From Candidatus Avirikenella pullistercoris (GTDB lineage: Bacteria; Bacteroidota; Bacteroidia; Bacteroidales; Rikenellaceae), in assembly GCA_018710935.1 (NCBI GenBank), contig DVIX01000043.1:1-46810 (forward strand): a stretch of 46,810 bases of DNA. Direction: 5' to 3'. Every line of letters begins with the position of its first letter. Within the stretch, counting starts at the first letter, position 1. Both the position numbers and the translations under genes were made by a program. Under the pieces are notes generated by a model, which saw only the letters and a list, made by a program, of their open reading frames with translations, was not told where the DNA came from and searched no databases. Of this stretch, positions 1 through 8,292 are shown one piece after another.

Positions 1-116
1 CTTAAATCGATCCCTAATATTTTTGTAGCTCCTTGTTCTTCTGCGAACTTGCAGTGCCAGCCATATCCGCACCCCAAGTCAAGAACAGATTTTCCTTCTA
101 ACGAAGGAAAATAAAA
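1..116 (-). pseudogene. 5'-truncated class I SAM-dependent methyltransferase remnant (runs off left edge)
   Basis: Seen: the minus strand reads an open frame from about 116 to the window edge that carries a textbook SAM-binding motif I (VLDLGCGYGWHC, then FAEEQGA and LGIDL). An in-frame TAG lies at 117-119, and no ATG, GTG or TTG lies between it and motif I. Known: in small methyltransferases of this type about 30-40 residues precede this motif. Here at most a handful of residues (KLLWF before the stop) could be left, because the rlmB stop codon is only about 16 bp away. Inference: the gene has lost its 5' end and start and is probably dead, although its body outside the window may be intact. 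An assembly or sequencing error near 117 is the main alternative. Confidence 0.5.
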
Positions 117-134
117 CTAAAACCACAATAATTT

Positions 135-875
135 TTATATTTCTTTTCTTTGGCGTACAACCTCATAAAGCATTACCCCTGCCGCAACAGAAACATTCAG
201 GGACTCGATTTTTCCTAAAACGGGAATAGCCAATTTTTCATCGCAAAGCTTAAGCACCTCATTGGAAATACCTACATCTTCAGCCCCCATAATAAGAACC
301 GTAGGTTTTGTAAAATCTGCCTTATAATATTGTTTATCGCTTTTTTCCGTAGCTGCAATAAGCTGCATTCCCTGCTCTTTAAAATATTTCAACGTATTGC
401 GGACACTCCCTACACGGCACACAGGAATCGTATGAAGTGCTCCGGCAGAACTTTTTATAGCATCGGAATTAACAGGAGCACTATTCTTTAACGGAACAAT
501 CAAAGCATCTACCCCCGCACACTCGGCAGTACGTGCTATCGCTCCGAAATTACGGACATCGGTCACACCATCCAGAACCACAAATAGAGGCAGTTTTCCC
601 ATTGCTTTTACATTTTCCGCTATCTCCGTAATATTGGCATACTCGATAGCAGAGGTCTGGGCAACTACTCCCTGGTGATTCCCTCTCGTTAAACGGTTCA
701 ACTTCTCAATCGGAACTTCCTGAAAAGCAACCTTACGTTCTCTGCAAAGCCCTTTTAATTGTTCCATAACAGGTGAATCGGCTCCCCGTTTGATATATAT
801 CCTATCGAACTGCTTACCTGCTTCTATCGCTTCTATTACGGGACGTACACCGAAAATCAATAAATTGTCTGCCAT
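135..875 (-). CDS. rlmB: 23S rRNA (guanosine-2'-O)-methyltransferase, RlmB/TrmH (SpoU) family
   Basis: A 246-residue SpoU-class enzyme, expected to 2'-O-methylate a guanosine of 23S rRNA (G2251 in E. coli) using SAM. Seen: an N-terminal substrate-binding domain beginning LLIFGVRPVIEAIEAGK; the SPOUT knot domain with motif 1 VLDGVTDVRNFGAIARTAE near residues 100-118; motif 2 LIMGAEDVGISNEVL near 195; and motif 3 IPVLGKIESLNVSVAAGVMLYE at the C-terminus. Length matches E. coli RlmB (243 aa). It is the last gene of a minus-strand cluster, 49 bp after the ABC-F gene, but has its own exact -7 box. A related SpoU enzyme with another rRNA or tRNA target cannot be excluded. Confidence 0.9.
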   Translation of the reverse strand: MADNLLIFGVRPVIEAIEAGKQFDRIYIKRGADSPVMEQLKGLCRERKVAFQEVPIEKLNRLTRGNHQGVVAQTSAIEYANITEIAENVKAMGKLPLFVVLDGVTDVRNFGAIARTAECAGVDALIVPLKNSAPVNSDAIKSSAGALHTIPVCRVGSVRNTLKYFKEQGMQLIAATEKSDKQYYKADFTKPTVLIMGAEDVGISNEVLKLCDEKLAIPVLGKIESLNVSVAAGVMLYEVVRQRKEI

Positions 876-911
876 CGAATATTTTTATTATTAAAGACTC
901 AACTTAATTTA

Positions 912-919
912 CAAATATA
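912..919 (-). promoter_or_regulatory. Bacteroidota -7 box upstream of rlmB
   Basis: The minus strand reads TATATTTG, an exact match to TAnnTTTG, 37 bp upstream of the rlmB start. The predicted transcript begins near 905 with a leader of about 30 nt. No convincing -33 TTTG is seen at the usual spacing. Confidence 0.45.
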
Positions 920-924
920 ATCAC

Positions 925-2886
925 TTATATATTCCCTGATACATTTACCGCTGCTTCCAACTCTTCAGATGCTTTCTCCCACCGATGCATCGCTTTATTC
1001 AAATTTTCTTTCAATTTATTGTAAGCATCGAAAATAGCCGGATCCCGCAGGTCGAGATTATATTTTTCCGGATGCGCCAATTGTTCTCCCCGTTCTTCAA
1101 TCTCTTTTTCCAACTGTTCTATTTCAGCCTCTGCCCGCTCCACCTCATTACGCAATTTACGAAAGATACGCTCCTGTTCCTTCTTCTGTTCATACGAAAT
1201 CTTCGATTTTTCTTTTACATCTCCGGTTCCCGTAGAAACGATATTCTCTGTCTTTAAATCCAAATCGGCAAGCGATTCGAGCCTGCGCTTTTCCAAAAAA
1301 TCATATATTCCTCCCAAATGTTCTTTCACTATTCCGTCCCGGAACTCATAGACCTTATTTACCAATCCATCCAAAAACTCCCGGTCATGAGAAACTACGA
1401 TTACGGTCCCGTCATAATCCTGCAAAGCCTGTTTTAATATATCTTTGGAACGCATATCCATATGATTGGTCGGTTCATCCAATACCAACAAATTATAAGG
1501 TTCCAGCATCAGTCTTGCCATGGCAAGCCGGGAACGCTCTCCCCCTGAAAGCACCTTCACTTTTTTGTCGATATCTTCTCCCCGAAACAAAAAGGCTCCT
1601 AATATATCCCTCAAACGGGTACGTATATCGCCTACCGCTACCCTATCCAACGTATCGAAAACCGTAAATTCACCCTCCATCAGATCATCCTGATTTTGGG
1701 CATAATAGCCGATATGCACATTATGTCCTATCCGCACCGTCCCCCGAGTTACATCGGTATCCCCCACAATCATACGGGCAAAAGTAGTCTTTCCCTCTCC
1801 ATTACGCCCGACAAAAGCGATCTTCTCTCCACGCTCGACAATAAAATCAGCCCCGGAAAAAATATGCTTATCCCCGAATGACTTTCCCGCATCCTTTACC
1901 TCCAACACAATTTGTCCCGAACGGGGAGCCGGCGGAAATTTAATACGCAAAGCAGAATTATCTTCTTCATCTACTTCTATTATATCCAATTTTTCCAACT
2001 GTTTGATACGCGACTGTACCTGATTGGATTTAGTCGGTTTATAACGGAAACGGGCGATAAAATCTTCAGTATCCTGTATCATTTTCTGTTGGTTCTCATA
2101 TGCAGCCCGTTGTTGCTCCCTGCGCTCCCTACGCAACTCGACAAACTTACTGTAAGGCACCTTATAATCATAAATATGCCCCAACATAATTTCTATTGTA
2201 CGAGTCGTTATCGTATCCAAGAATTTCCGGTCATGGGATATTAAAACCACCGCGCCCTTATAATTTTTCAAATATCCTTCCAGCCATTGAATACTCTCTA
2301 TATCCAAATGATTCGTAGGCTCATCCAATAACATTACTGAAGGATGTTTCAACAGGATTTTCGCCAATTCGATACGCATTCGCCAACCACCGCTGAATTC
2401 ATTCGTATAACGTACAAAATCACTCCGTTTAAATCCCAATCCCAACAATGTTTTTTCAATTTCGGCATCCCGGTTAGCTCCGCCTATTATTTGATAACGA
2501 TCATTAGCATCCGTCAAATCATGCAATAATTTCTCATAAGCAGAAGAATGATAATCATCCCTCTCCGAAATTTCTGCAGTTAAAGCAGAAATTCTTTTTT
2601 CCAATTCCAGAACTTCTTCAAAAGCCAACGACGTTTCCTCAAATACTGTCCGTCCATCAGTAATCTTCATCTGCTGAGGCAGATAACCTATGGTACAGTC
2701 CCCGCTTTTCGAAACGCTGCCGGAAGACGGCGTTAATTCCGAATTTATGATTTTTAATAAAGTAGATTTTCCTGCTCCGTTTTTTCCTACCAAACCGATA
2801 CGGTCTTTCTCTCCTACCAGAAAAGAGATATCTTTAAATAAATCTTCTCCTCCAAACGTTACGGTCACTCCGTTTACAGAAATCAT
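925..2886 (-). CDS. ABC-F family ATPase (Uup/YheS-like, with C-terminal coiled coil)
   Basis: A soluble ABC-F protein of 653 residues with two nucleotide-binding domains and no membrane segments. Seen: Walker A GKNGAGKST at 34-42, signature FSGGWRMR, Walker B VMLLDEPTNHLD, a charged linker (QKMIQDTEDFIARFRYKPTKSNQVQSR region), a second Walker A GRNGEGKTT near 360, signature LSGGERSR, Walker B LLVLDEPTNHMD, and a C-terminal about 90-residue coiled coil rich in E, K and R (EQKKEQERIFRKLRNEVERAE and following). Known: such ABC-F proteins act on the ribosome; Uup and YheS types have this C-terminal extension. It follows rpe after 20 bp and so is probably co-transcribed with it. Nothing specific points to antibiotic resistance, and a housekeeping role is likelier. 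Confidence 0.88.
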   Translation of the reverse strand: MISVNGVTVTFGGEDLFKDISFLVGEKDRIGLVGKNGAGKSTLLKIINSELTPSSGSVSKSGDCTIGYLPQQMKITDGRTVFEETSLAFEEVLELEKRISALTAEISERDDYHSSAYEKLLHDLTDANDRYQIIGGANRDAEIEKTLLGLGFKRSDFVRYTNEFSGGWRMRIELAKILLKHPSVMLLDEPTNHLDIESIQWLEGYLKNYKGAVVLISHDRKFLDTITTRTIEIMLGHIYDYKVPYSKFVELRRERREQQRAAYENQQKMIQDTEDFIARFRYKPTKSNQVQSRIKQLEKLDIIEVDEEDNSALRIKFPPAPRSGQIVLEVKDAGKSFGDKHIFSGADFIVERGEKIAFVGRNGEGKTTFARMIVGDTDVTRGTVRIGHNVHIGYYAQNQDDLMEGEFTVFDTLDRVAVGDIRTRLRDILGAFLFRGEDIDKKVKVLSGGERSRLAMARLMLEPYNLLVLDEPTNHMDMRSKDILKQALQDYDGTVIVVSHDREFLDGLVNKVYEFRDGIVKEHLGGIYDFLEKRRLESLADLDLKTENIVSTGTGDVKEKSKISYEQKKEQERIFRKLRNEVERAEAEIEQLEKEIEERGEQLAHPEKYNLDLRDPAIFDAYNKLKENLNKAMHRWEKASEELEAAVNVSGNI

Positions 2887-2906
2887 TTCCGATATGAAAA
2901 TTTTAA

Positions 2907-3557
2907 TTACGCCAACAATAATTTTTCAATAGTCTGCCGGGGATTTTCACTTTTAAATACCGCATTCCCCGCAACCAATACATCACATCCTGCATCAAAC
3001 AAAGTTGCTGCATTTGCCAAAGAAACTCCTCCGTCTATCTGAATCAATGTTTCAGTATTTCGTTCCCGAATCATACGACGCAAACGCCTGACTTTATCGA
3101 CACTCTCCGGAATAAAACTCTGAGCTGCAAATCCGGGATTTACAGACATAATAAGCACCATATCCGCTAAATGCACCACTTCTTCAATAGCAGACAATGG
3201 AGTATGAGGATTCAAAGCAACGCCGCATTTCATCCCCAACGCACGAATATTTTGCACCGTACGGTGCAAATGTACGCATGCTTCCGCATGTACTGTCAGA
3301 TAATTCACGCCCGCTTGTGCAAAACGTTCTATATAACGATCAGGCTCTATAATCATTAAATGGGCATCCAACACTTTATCCGTCTTTTTCCGAATTGCTT
3401 CTATCACAGGAAATCCAAACGAAATATTCGGAACGAACACCCCATCCATAATATCTAAATGGAACCACTCTGCCTTACTGCCGTTCAACATCTCTATATC
3501 TTTATCCAAATCGGAAAAATCAGCAGAAAGAAATGACGGCGAAATAATCCTGCTCAT
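2907..3557 (-). CDS. rpe: Ribulose-phosphate 3-epimerase
   Basis: A TIM-barrel enzyme of 216 residues interconverting ribulose-5-phosphate and xylulose-5-phosphate in the pentose phosphate pathway. Seen: N-terminal SPSFLSADFSDL, the metal- and substrate-binding segments FHLDIMDGVFVPNISFG and DAHLMI, the VHAEA strand, the catalytic and mobile-loop region MSVNPGFAAQSF, and the C-terminal phosphate-binding IQIDGGV and VAGNAVF. Length is normal for the family (about 215-225). It lies 66 bp after the OstA-like gene and 20 bp before the ABC-F gene in a same-strand run, with no terminator or promoter seen between rpe and the ABC-F gene. Confidence 0.96.
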   Translation of the reverse strand: MSRIISPSFLSADFSDLDKDIEMLNGSKAEWFHLDIMDGVFVPNISFGFPVIEAIRKKTDKVLDAHLMIIEPDRYIERFAQAGVNYLTVHAEACVHLHRTVQNIRALGMKCGVALNPHTPLSAIEEVVHLADMVLIMSVNPGFAAQSFIPESVDKVRRLRRMIRERNTETLIQIDGGVSLANAATLFDAGCDVLVAGNAVFKSENPRQTIEKLLLA

Positions 3558-3623
3558 AATTTTAACTTTTTAATTTTCTAAACTGCTTAAACTTCTCACA
3601 ATACTCCATCTTCTACTGCCCAA

Positions 3624-5702
3624 TTATAAATCAATCAATATAAAAACGGAACGGTCTATCGGCAAAGGTTCATTCCTGTCCCGCCAAATTCCCTCCAATA
3701 TCAAACGCTCTTTCTCTTCATCGATACCCCTCGTTATTTCAAATACCGGCCGTTCTATTTTCGCAGCTTCTATACGGAAAGAAGGCCTGATAATCCTTGA
3801 GAATACCTCTTCCCTCGAATTCGGACGTAAATCCCCATGCCATTCGAATCCTTCCAAGTTAAGCTCTAAATCATCAGGAATCTTGTCCATAGGATAAATA
3901 GCCGACACCACATCGCTTATCCATTTAATCCGATCCAATTTACTACTGTCAAATGTTATTTCCATAGATGCAGAAGTCGCTGTGAAAAGCGCTTCCAACA
4001 TCCCGTCCGAATCCTCTTTATAATAACGTGTTTCTGCATTTCCGTCTATATAAACGATATCCAGTTCATTATTTTTAAAGTAAGCTTCCATAAACTTTCC
4101 CCGTATCTGGTTATAACGCCCCTCTTCTTCCAACTTTTGAGCTATAATAGGGAAATCATACAGTTCAGCCACATCCAACTGCTCATTATAAGTATAAATA
4201 ACGATATATCGAGATGTTATTTGATTCTCCTCATTCCAGACAATCGGGTTATTATACATGTGTATCGTAGAATCAACCGACATAACGACCAAAGAATCGC
4301 ATATCGACTGCATATCGTTTCTGAAAATCTTAACCTTATGTGCCCCTCGAATAACATAATCGGAAGAATCCGCTTCCCGCTTTTCCCGTCCGATAATCAA
4401 AGAATCCAACGGCAACTGCAAAGAATCAGCCTGCATACTGTCGGGTATCTGAATAACCGAATCCGCTTCTTCTGAAAGTGCGGCCAACTCCTCATACATT
4501 TTCCGTTTAGCCTCTCGTTTTTCCGCTTTTGCTTCCCGAATAGCCGCCCGTTCTTCCGCTTTCTGCCGTTTTCTTTCTTCCTTCGCTAAACGTTTTAACT
4601 GACGAGCTGTTAATTCTTCAGTATCAACTATTTTTATACTATCTGTTTTTTCCAACGAAAGGCTGTCCGGCAACGACACTGCCATAGAATCCGACCCTTG
4701 AAGCAAAACTGAATCCGCTACCTGGTCATAAGATAACGAATCTGAAATTTCCTGAGATACCGAATCTTTCAAATCAAGGGCAGGAAATACCCAAAGCGTA
4801 TCCGCCCTCATAAACGTAGAATCCGATTCCCCGTCCGCATAACTGATAACCGATGGATTTCCTGTCATAATCACATGGCGGACATCTCCCCAATAATGCC
4901 CGTAATCTCCAAAAGAAAGGAGCATCTGAACAGTATCCAATATCTGGATATTCTGTTTCAGTATTGCCTCGTTTTCCCTACTCCGGTAATTAATACTATC
5001 TGCCCACAATTCCTGCTCCTCTGTCAGAATATAAGCATTCTTCGTAAAATCGTACACTTCATCGGGACGGCTGTACGTTCCATGATCAGCTATCAAAAAT
5101 TCTCCCTCATGATTCCATATATCGGTCTTTTTATAAAAAGTAACCAATTCCGTTTCCAAATTGAAACCTATCGAATCGGTTTTGATCTCATAATTATCGT
5201 TCTTCATCGACACATTTCCGATCAACACGACCTCACGGGTATCCGTATAATATTCTCCCTCGTCCGACTCCATCAGATTATCTCGTTGAGCGACTGTTCC
5301 TCCTCCGTAATAACTCCCTTTATTTTCCAACGTATTGAACTCCATATTACGGGTATACATTACGGCATCTTTATCTATCGTCTTAATCAATGGGGCATAT
5401 ATTCGGGCGATATTCGTTTCCCCGTTATACGTAAAACGGTCCCCATATATAAAAGTAGAATCATTATTGATAATCACATTGCCCACACCTTCCATATTTT
5501 GTTCGCTATAACGGTATGCCGTATCGCATGTTATAATAGTTCCGTTATGGTGGAAAGCAACATTCCCGATAAGCTCTATATAAGCCCCCTGCTCATGTAT
5601 TTTTGTCAAATCGCTCCGATACTCCACTTTCGCTTTCTCCTGAGAAAAAAGCGAAAGGGCAAATAAAAAGCACGCCGTAAAAGCAAGAGTTTTTCTCAAC
5701 AT
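3624..5702 (-). CDS. OstA-like protein (LptA/OstA beta-jellyroll family, envelope LPS transport)
   Basis: A 692-residue exported protein with a clear signal peptide (MLRKTLAFTACFLFALSLFS, cleavage near residue 20). Seen: repeated short beta-rich units of the type ITCDTAYRYSEQNMEGVGNVIINND and TDTREVVLIGNVSMKNDNYEIKTD over residues 25-290, typical of the OstA/LptA fold that binds LPS. A very charged stretch rich in K, R, E and A follows (about 365-410; ARQLKRLAKEERKRQKAEER), flanked by D/S-rich segments, and then a second OstA-like part (about 440-690). Known: Bacteroidota carry such proteins next to SurA-type PPIases. The charged low-complexity insert between the two beta parts may be a linker. 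The LPS-bridge role is inferred from the family, not shown here. Confidence 0.8.
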   Translation of the reverse strand: MLRKTLAFTACFLFALSLFSQEKAKVEYRSDLTKIHEQGAYIELIGNVAFHHNGTIITCDTAYRYSEQNMEGVGNVIINNDSTFIYGDRFTYNGETNIARIYAPLIKTIDKDAVMYTRNMEFNTLENKGSYYGGGTVAQRDNLMESDEGEYYTDTREVVLIGNVSMKNDNYEIKTDSIGFNLETELVTFYKKTDIWNHEGEFLIADHGTYSRPDEVYDFTKNAYILTEEQELWADSINYRSRENEAILKQNIQILDTVQMLLSFGDYGHYWGDVRHVIMTGNPSVISYADGESDSTFMRADTLWVFPALDLKDSVSQEISDSLSYDQVADSVLLQGSDSMAVSLPDSLSLEKTDSIKIVDTEELTARQLKRLAKEERKRQKAEERAAIREAKAEKREAKRKMYEELAALSEEADSVIQIPDSMQADSLQLPLDSLIIGREKREADSSDYVIRGAHKVKIFRNDMQSICDSLVVMSVDSTIHMYNNPIVWNEENQITSRYIVIYTYNEQLDVAELYDFPIIAQKLEEEGRYNQIRGKFMEAYFKNNELDIVYIDGNAETRYYKEDSDGMLEALFTATSASMEITFDSSKLDRIKWISDVVSAIYPMDKIPDDLELNLEGFEWHGDLRPNSREEVFSRIIRPSFRIEAAKIERPVFEITRGIDEEKERLILEGIWRDRNEPLPIDRSVFILIDL

Positions 5703-5744
5703 TCTTTATCAGGATATTCTTAATCTTAAACACTTAAAACCATT

Positions 5745-5774
5745 AAAAGAGTTTATCTTCCGATAAACTCTTTT
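5745..5774 (-). terminator. Hairpin between surA-like and OstA-like genes (terminator-like)
   Basis: Arms AAAAGAGTTTATC (5745-5757) and GATAAACTCTTTT (5762-5774) pair perfectly over 13 bp. On the minus-strand RNA the loop is GGAA, a stable GNRA tetraloop, and the 3' arm ends in U residues. It sits 18 bp past the SurA-type gene's stop and 42 bp before the OstA-like start, so it probably causes partial termination or protects the upstream mRNA 3' end inside the cluster. Confidence 0.65.
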
Positions 5775-5791
5775 CTATTGTTCCATTCTTT

Positions 5792-7198
5792 CTATTTCAA
5801 CCAGTTGGTATTTTCCAATTTAATCGTACTGCGATACGGTTCCTCTATACGAACAAACATTTCCGCAATCTTCTTATTCAACCACTCCTGAAATACTTCT
5901 TCCTTTTTTTGTCCTAGAGTATATTCCTCCAACAAGGAATAGTCTTCTTTCAGATTAGCCGAATGGGCAGGAATATATTCAACCAATTTAATTACTTTAA
6001 CCGATTCATCCAGTTTGTTGTCATAAGATTCAAAAACCTTGCTTATATCGCCTACTTTCAAATTTTTAATATATTCATAATCCGGCCCTAACGCCTCACG
6101 ATAAAACCGATTGGATTTCATACGAGGGCCATACATCTCCATTGTTTTATTAACCACAATTCCTTCATTCAAAGCACTTTCCTCATCATCCGAATACTTT
6201 ACGGCAGCTTCTTCAAAAGTGATATTTCCCTCATTTATTTCCTTTACAAGGCTATCTAGCTGCGCAACGGCTTGTGCTTTTTGCTCCCCGTCGAATTTAA
6301 CTTTCATCAATATATGACGGCAATGATATAACCCGTTATCATTATCGATCAATTCGATAATATGAAAACCGAATTCTGTTTCCACTATTTCAGAAACCTG
6401 TCCCGGTTTCAATGCAGACAACGCTTCAGCAAAAGGAGCCACAAAGGATTCTTTCGGTTGCGGATCCATCTCTCCGCCACGTATTGCAGATCCCACATCT
6501 TCGGAGTACATACGTGCTAACGCTGCAAAATTGGCACCATTCAAAATCCTATTGCGCAAATCCAACAACTGTTCTTTCACATTTAAACGCGCTTCGTCCG
6601 TTTGAGGTGGATATTTAACAATCTGTGCATATACATATTGTTCCGGAACAACCGGCATACTATCCTTATCAATTTGCTTGACATATTTTGCCACATCAGA
6701 AGGAGTCATTGTAACATCCTCCTGAATCGATTGCCTCATATTCAAAGCCATTTGCTGTTCCTGAATCGACCGCCGTATTTGGTCACGCACACTGAATATA
6801 GGTTTATGGAAATATTCTTCAACTGCTTTTGCAGACCCTCTATCCGCAATAAATTGCTGTATTCTGCGTTCCGTTTCAGCATTGATTGTCGATTGATTTA
6901 CCGTAATAGAATCTATAGCTGCCTGACTCGCTAATAACTTCTGCATCAAAAGCGCCTCCAACGCCTCACCTTCGGGATTCGCCCCCGTATATCCCCTCGC
7001 TTGATACTCCTCTGCCAAATAGGCTTCCGCTACCTTCAACTCCGACAACAATATCATGGAATTCCCCACTACGGCAACTATTTCATCTGCAATATAACGC
7101 TCTCGTTGAGGCTGTTCCTCTTGTGCACGAACAACACCTATCCCTCCTATCGAAAATATTAAAAACAGTACTAAAAACTTTTTACAATTTATTATCAT
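5792..7198 (-). CDS. SurA-type periplasmic peptidyl-prolyl isomerase / OMP chaperone
   Basis: A 468-residue exported protein (signal peptide MIINCKKFLVLFLIFSIGGIGVVRAQ). Seen: a SurA N-terminal chaperone domain (DEIVAVVGNSMILLSELK through about 170), then two parvulin (PpiC) domains. The first spans about 180-285 (VYAQIVKYPPQ, FAALARMYSEDVGSAIRGGEMD, PGQVSEIVETEFGFHIIEL). The second spans about 290-405 (CRHILMKVKF, FEEAAVKYSDDEES) and is more divergent, with a MEMYGPRMKSNRF insert. Known: SurA escorts unfolded outer-membrane proteins across the periplasm. The neighbouring OstA-like gene fits an outer-membrane assembly role. Length is close to E. coli SurA (428). Confidence 0.88.
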   Translation of the reverse strand: MIINCKKFLVLFLIFSIGGIGVVRAQEEQPQRERYIADEIVAVVGNSMILLSELKVAEAYLAEEYQARGYTGANPEGEALEALLMQKLLASQAAIDSITVNQSTINAETERRIQQFIADRGSAKAVEEYFHKPIFSVRDQIRRSIQEQQMALNMRQSIQEDVTMTPSDVAKYVKQIDKDSMPVVPEQYVYAQIVKYPPQTDEARLNVKEQLLDLRNRILNGANFAALARMYSEDVGSAIRGGEMDPQPKESFVAPFAEALSALKPGQVSEIVETEFGFHIIELIDNDNGLYHCRHILMKVKFDGEQKAQAVAQLDSLVKEINEGNITFEEAAVKYSDDEESALNEGIVVNKTMEMYGPRMKSNRFYREALGPDYEYIKNLKVGDISKVFESYDNKLDESVKVIKLVEYIPAHSANLKEDYSLLEEYTLGQKKEEVFQEWLNKKIAEMFVRIEEPYRSTIKLENTNWLK

Positions 7199-7228
7199 CG
7201 TTTTTCCTTATTACGCGGGTTAAAAATT

Positions 7229-7236
7229 CAAAATTA
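7229..7236 (-). promoter_or_regulatory. Possible internal -7 box upstream of the surA-like gene
   Basis: The minus strand reads TAATTTTG, an exact TAnnTTTG match 30 bp upstream of the start, giving a predicted leader of about 24 nt. There is no good -33 element, so this is a weaker candidate than the promoter at 8245. Confidence 0.35.
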
Positions 7237-7267
7237 GGATAAATTAACAAATACATCGTATTTTACA

Positions 7268-8176
7268 TCAATTTTCTTCTTTGGTTTTATTTAAGACTGT
7301 ATCTATCTGTACTTTAATACGTCCATCCTCAAGCGCCTGCATATAAATACTGTCCTCTACCTGTTTTATATAATCCGTCCGGCGTTTATTCACAATCGCT
7401 GTCCGAATCGTATGAGTAACCATTTCCACCGGAATATAATCGCCCGTATTTCGGTAAACAAAGATAGCCATCATATATTTATTATCATTATCCGATATTT
7501 CATAAAAACTATTTTTTTTCAAAAAATTATCGAAATTTTTATCCGTAAACGGAATATACTGCAACACATCCTTAAAATAATACCATTTATCCGTAAACTC
7601 ATTTAATTTAAAAGACGACTTTTTAACGATATCCTGCAAATCGAAATAGTCTTCCTCTTTGGTCGAACGTAATAACTCTTTCAACTGTTTTTCCTGACGA
7701 TATCCTTCATTATAAGCCAACACCCGAGCCTTAACAATAGGGCCTACTAAACGGAATTGCTCCTTATTTTCATTATAATAAGCAGTAATTTGCGCCATTG
7801 TAACCAAAGTATCGACACCGGAAGTCAATACCTGATCATATTTATAAGTAATCAGAGAGTTACGATAAGCTTTTATCAATCTCTCTATATCGTCCTGTTC
7901 CTCTTCAAAATAATTTTCAGCTTCCGCTATTTTAATAGACGTCTTCACCCATTGATTCACATACGCCTGTAAAATAGCCAAACTGTCTTCCGAAGTCATT
8001 CCTTCTCTAAATATCCCTTTTACATCGTCTAAATACAATTCCTGTTTTCCCACTGAAGCCAACAACTCATTCCGATTCTTAAAAGACATCAAAGAAAAAT
8101 CTTTACATCCTGCTATTTCTAACAGTCCGAAAAACAAACAACACTTAAATATAAAACGGATACCGAATTTCTTCAT
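7268..8176 (-). CDS. SurA-N-like periplasmic lipoprotein (PPIase-related)
   Basis: A 302-residue putative lipoprotein: N-terminus MKKFGIRFIFKCCLFFGLLEIAGC has a lipobox IAGC with the lipidated Cys at position 24. Seen: a SurA/trigger-factor-like N-terminal module (LLASVGKQELYLDDVKGIFREGMTSED, then helical AYVNQWVKTSIKIAEAENYF). No clear PpiC catalytic segment with its usual GG and F.I motifs is visible in the second half. Known: Bacteroidota often have a run of SurA-related genes. Inference: an outer- or inner-membrane-anchored chaperone working with the downstream SurA-type protein, from which it is separated by 69 bp. The enzymatic activity is doubtful. Confidence 0.7.
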   Translation of the reverse strand: MKKFGIRFIFKCCLFFGLLEIAGCKDFSLMSFKNRNELLASVGKQELYLDDVKGIFREGMTSEDSLAILQAYVNQWVKTSIKIAEAENYFEEEQDDIERLIKAYRNSLITYKYDQVLTSGVDTLVTMAQITAYYNENKEQFRLVGPIVKARVLAYNEGYRQEKQLKELLRSTKEEDYFDLQDIVKKSSFKLNEFTDKWYYFKDVLQYIPFTDKNFDNFLKKNSFYEISDNDNKYMMAIFVYRNTGDYIPVEMVTHTIRTAIVNKRRTDYIKQVEDSIYMQALEDGRIKVQIDTVLNKTKEEN

Positions 8177-8244
8177 TTTAATTATTTAACAATTTCACGT
8201 TCAATCCTGCGTTCCCTTTTCTTCCCTACATTCTGCCCTTTCGG

Positions 8245-8278
8245 CAAAAGTAATAAAACTAATTTTATTTCCCCCAAA
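8245..8278 (-). promoter_or_regulatory. Bacteroidota promoter (-33 and -7) for the chaperone/OstA cluster
   Basis: The minus strand reads TTTG at 8275-8278 and TACTTTTG at 8245-8252, with about 22 bp between them. This is the best two-part match to the Bacteroidota consensus in the window. The predicted start is near 8238, leaving a leader of about 60 nt before the lipoprotein start at 8176. Confidence 0.6.
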
Positions 8279-8292
8279 CAGTCTGTCAACCT

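Noticed and set aside
925..2886. ABC-F protein as an antibiotic-resistance factor
   Set aside because: The C-terminal coiled coil and linker look like housekeeping Uup/YheS types, and it lies in a core cluster with rpe and rlmB, not near mobile genes.
4875..5666. Long open frame antisense to the OstA-like gene
   Set aside because: The translation is low in conserved character and is the mirror of a gene with a clear signal peptide and domain; it is a by-product of the opposite strand.
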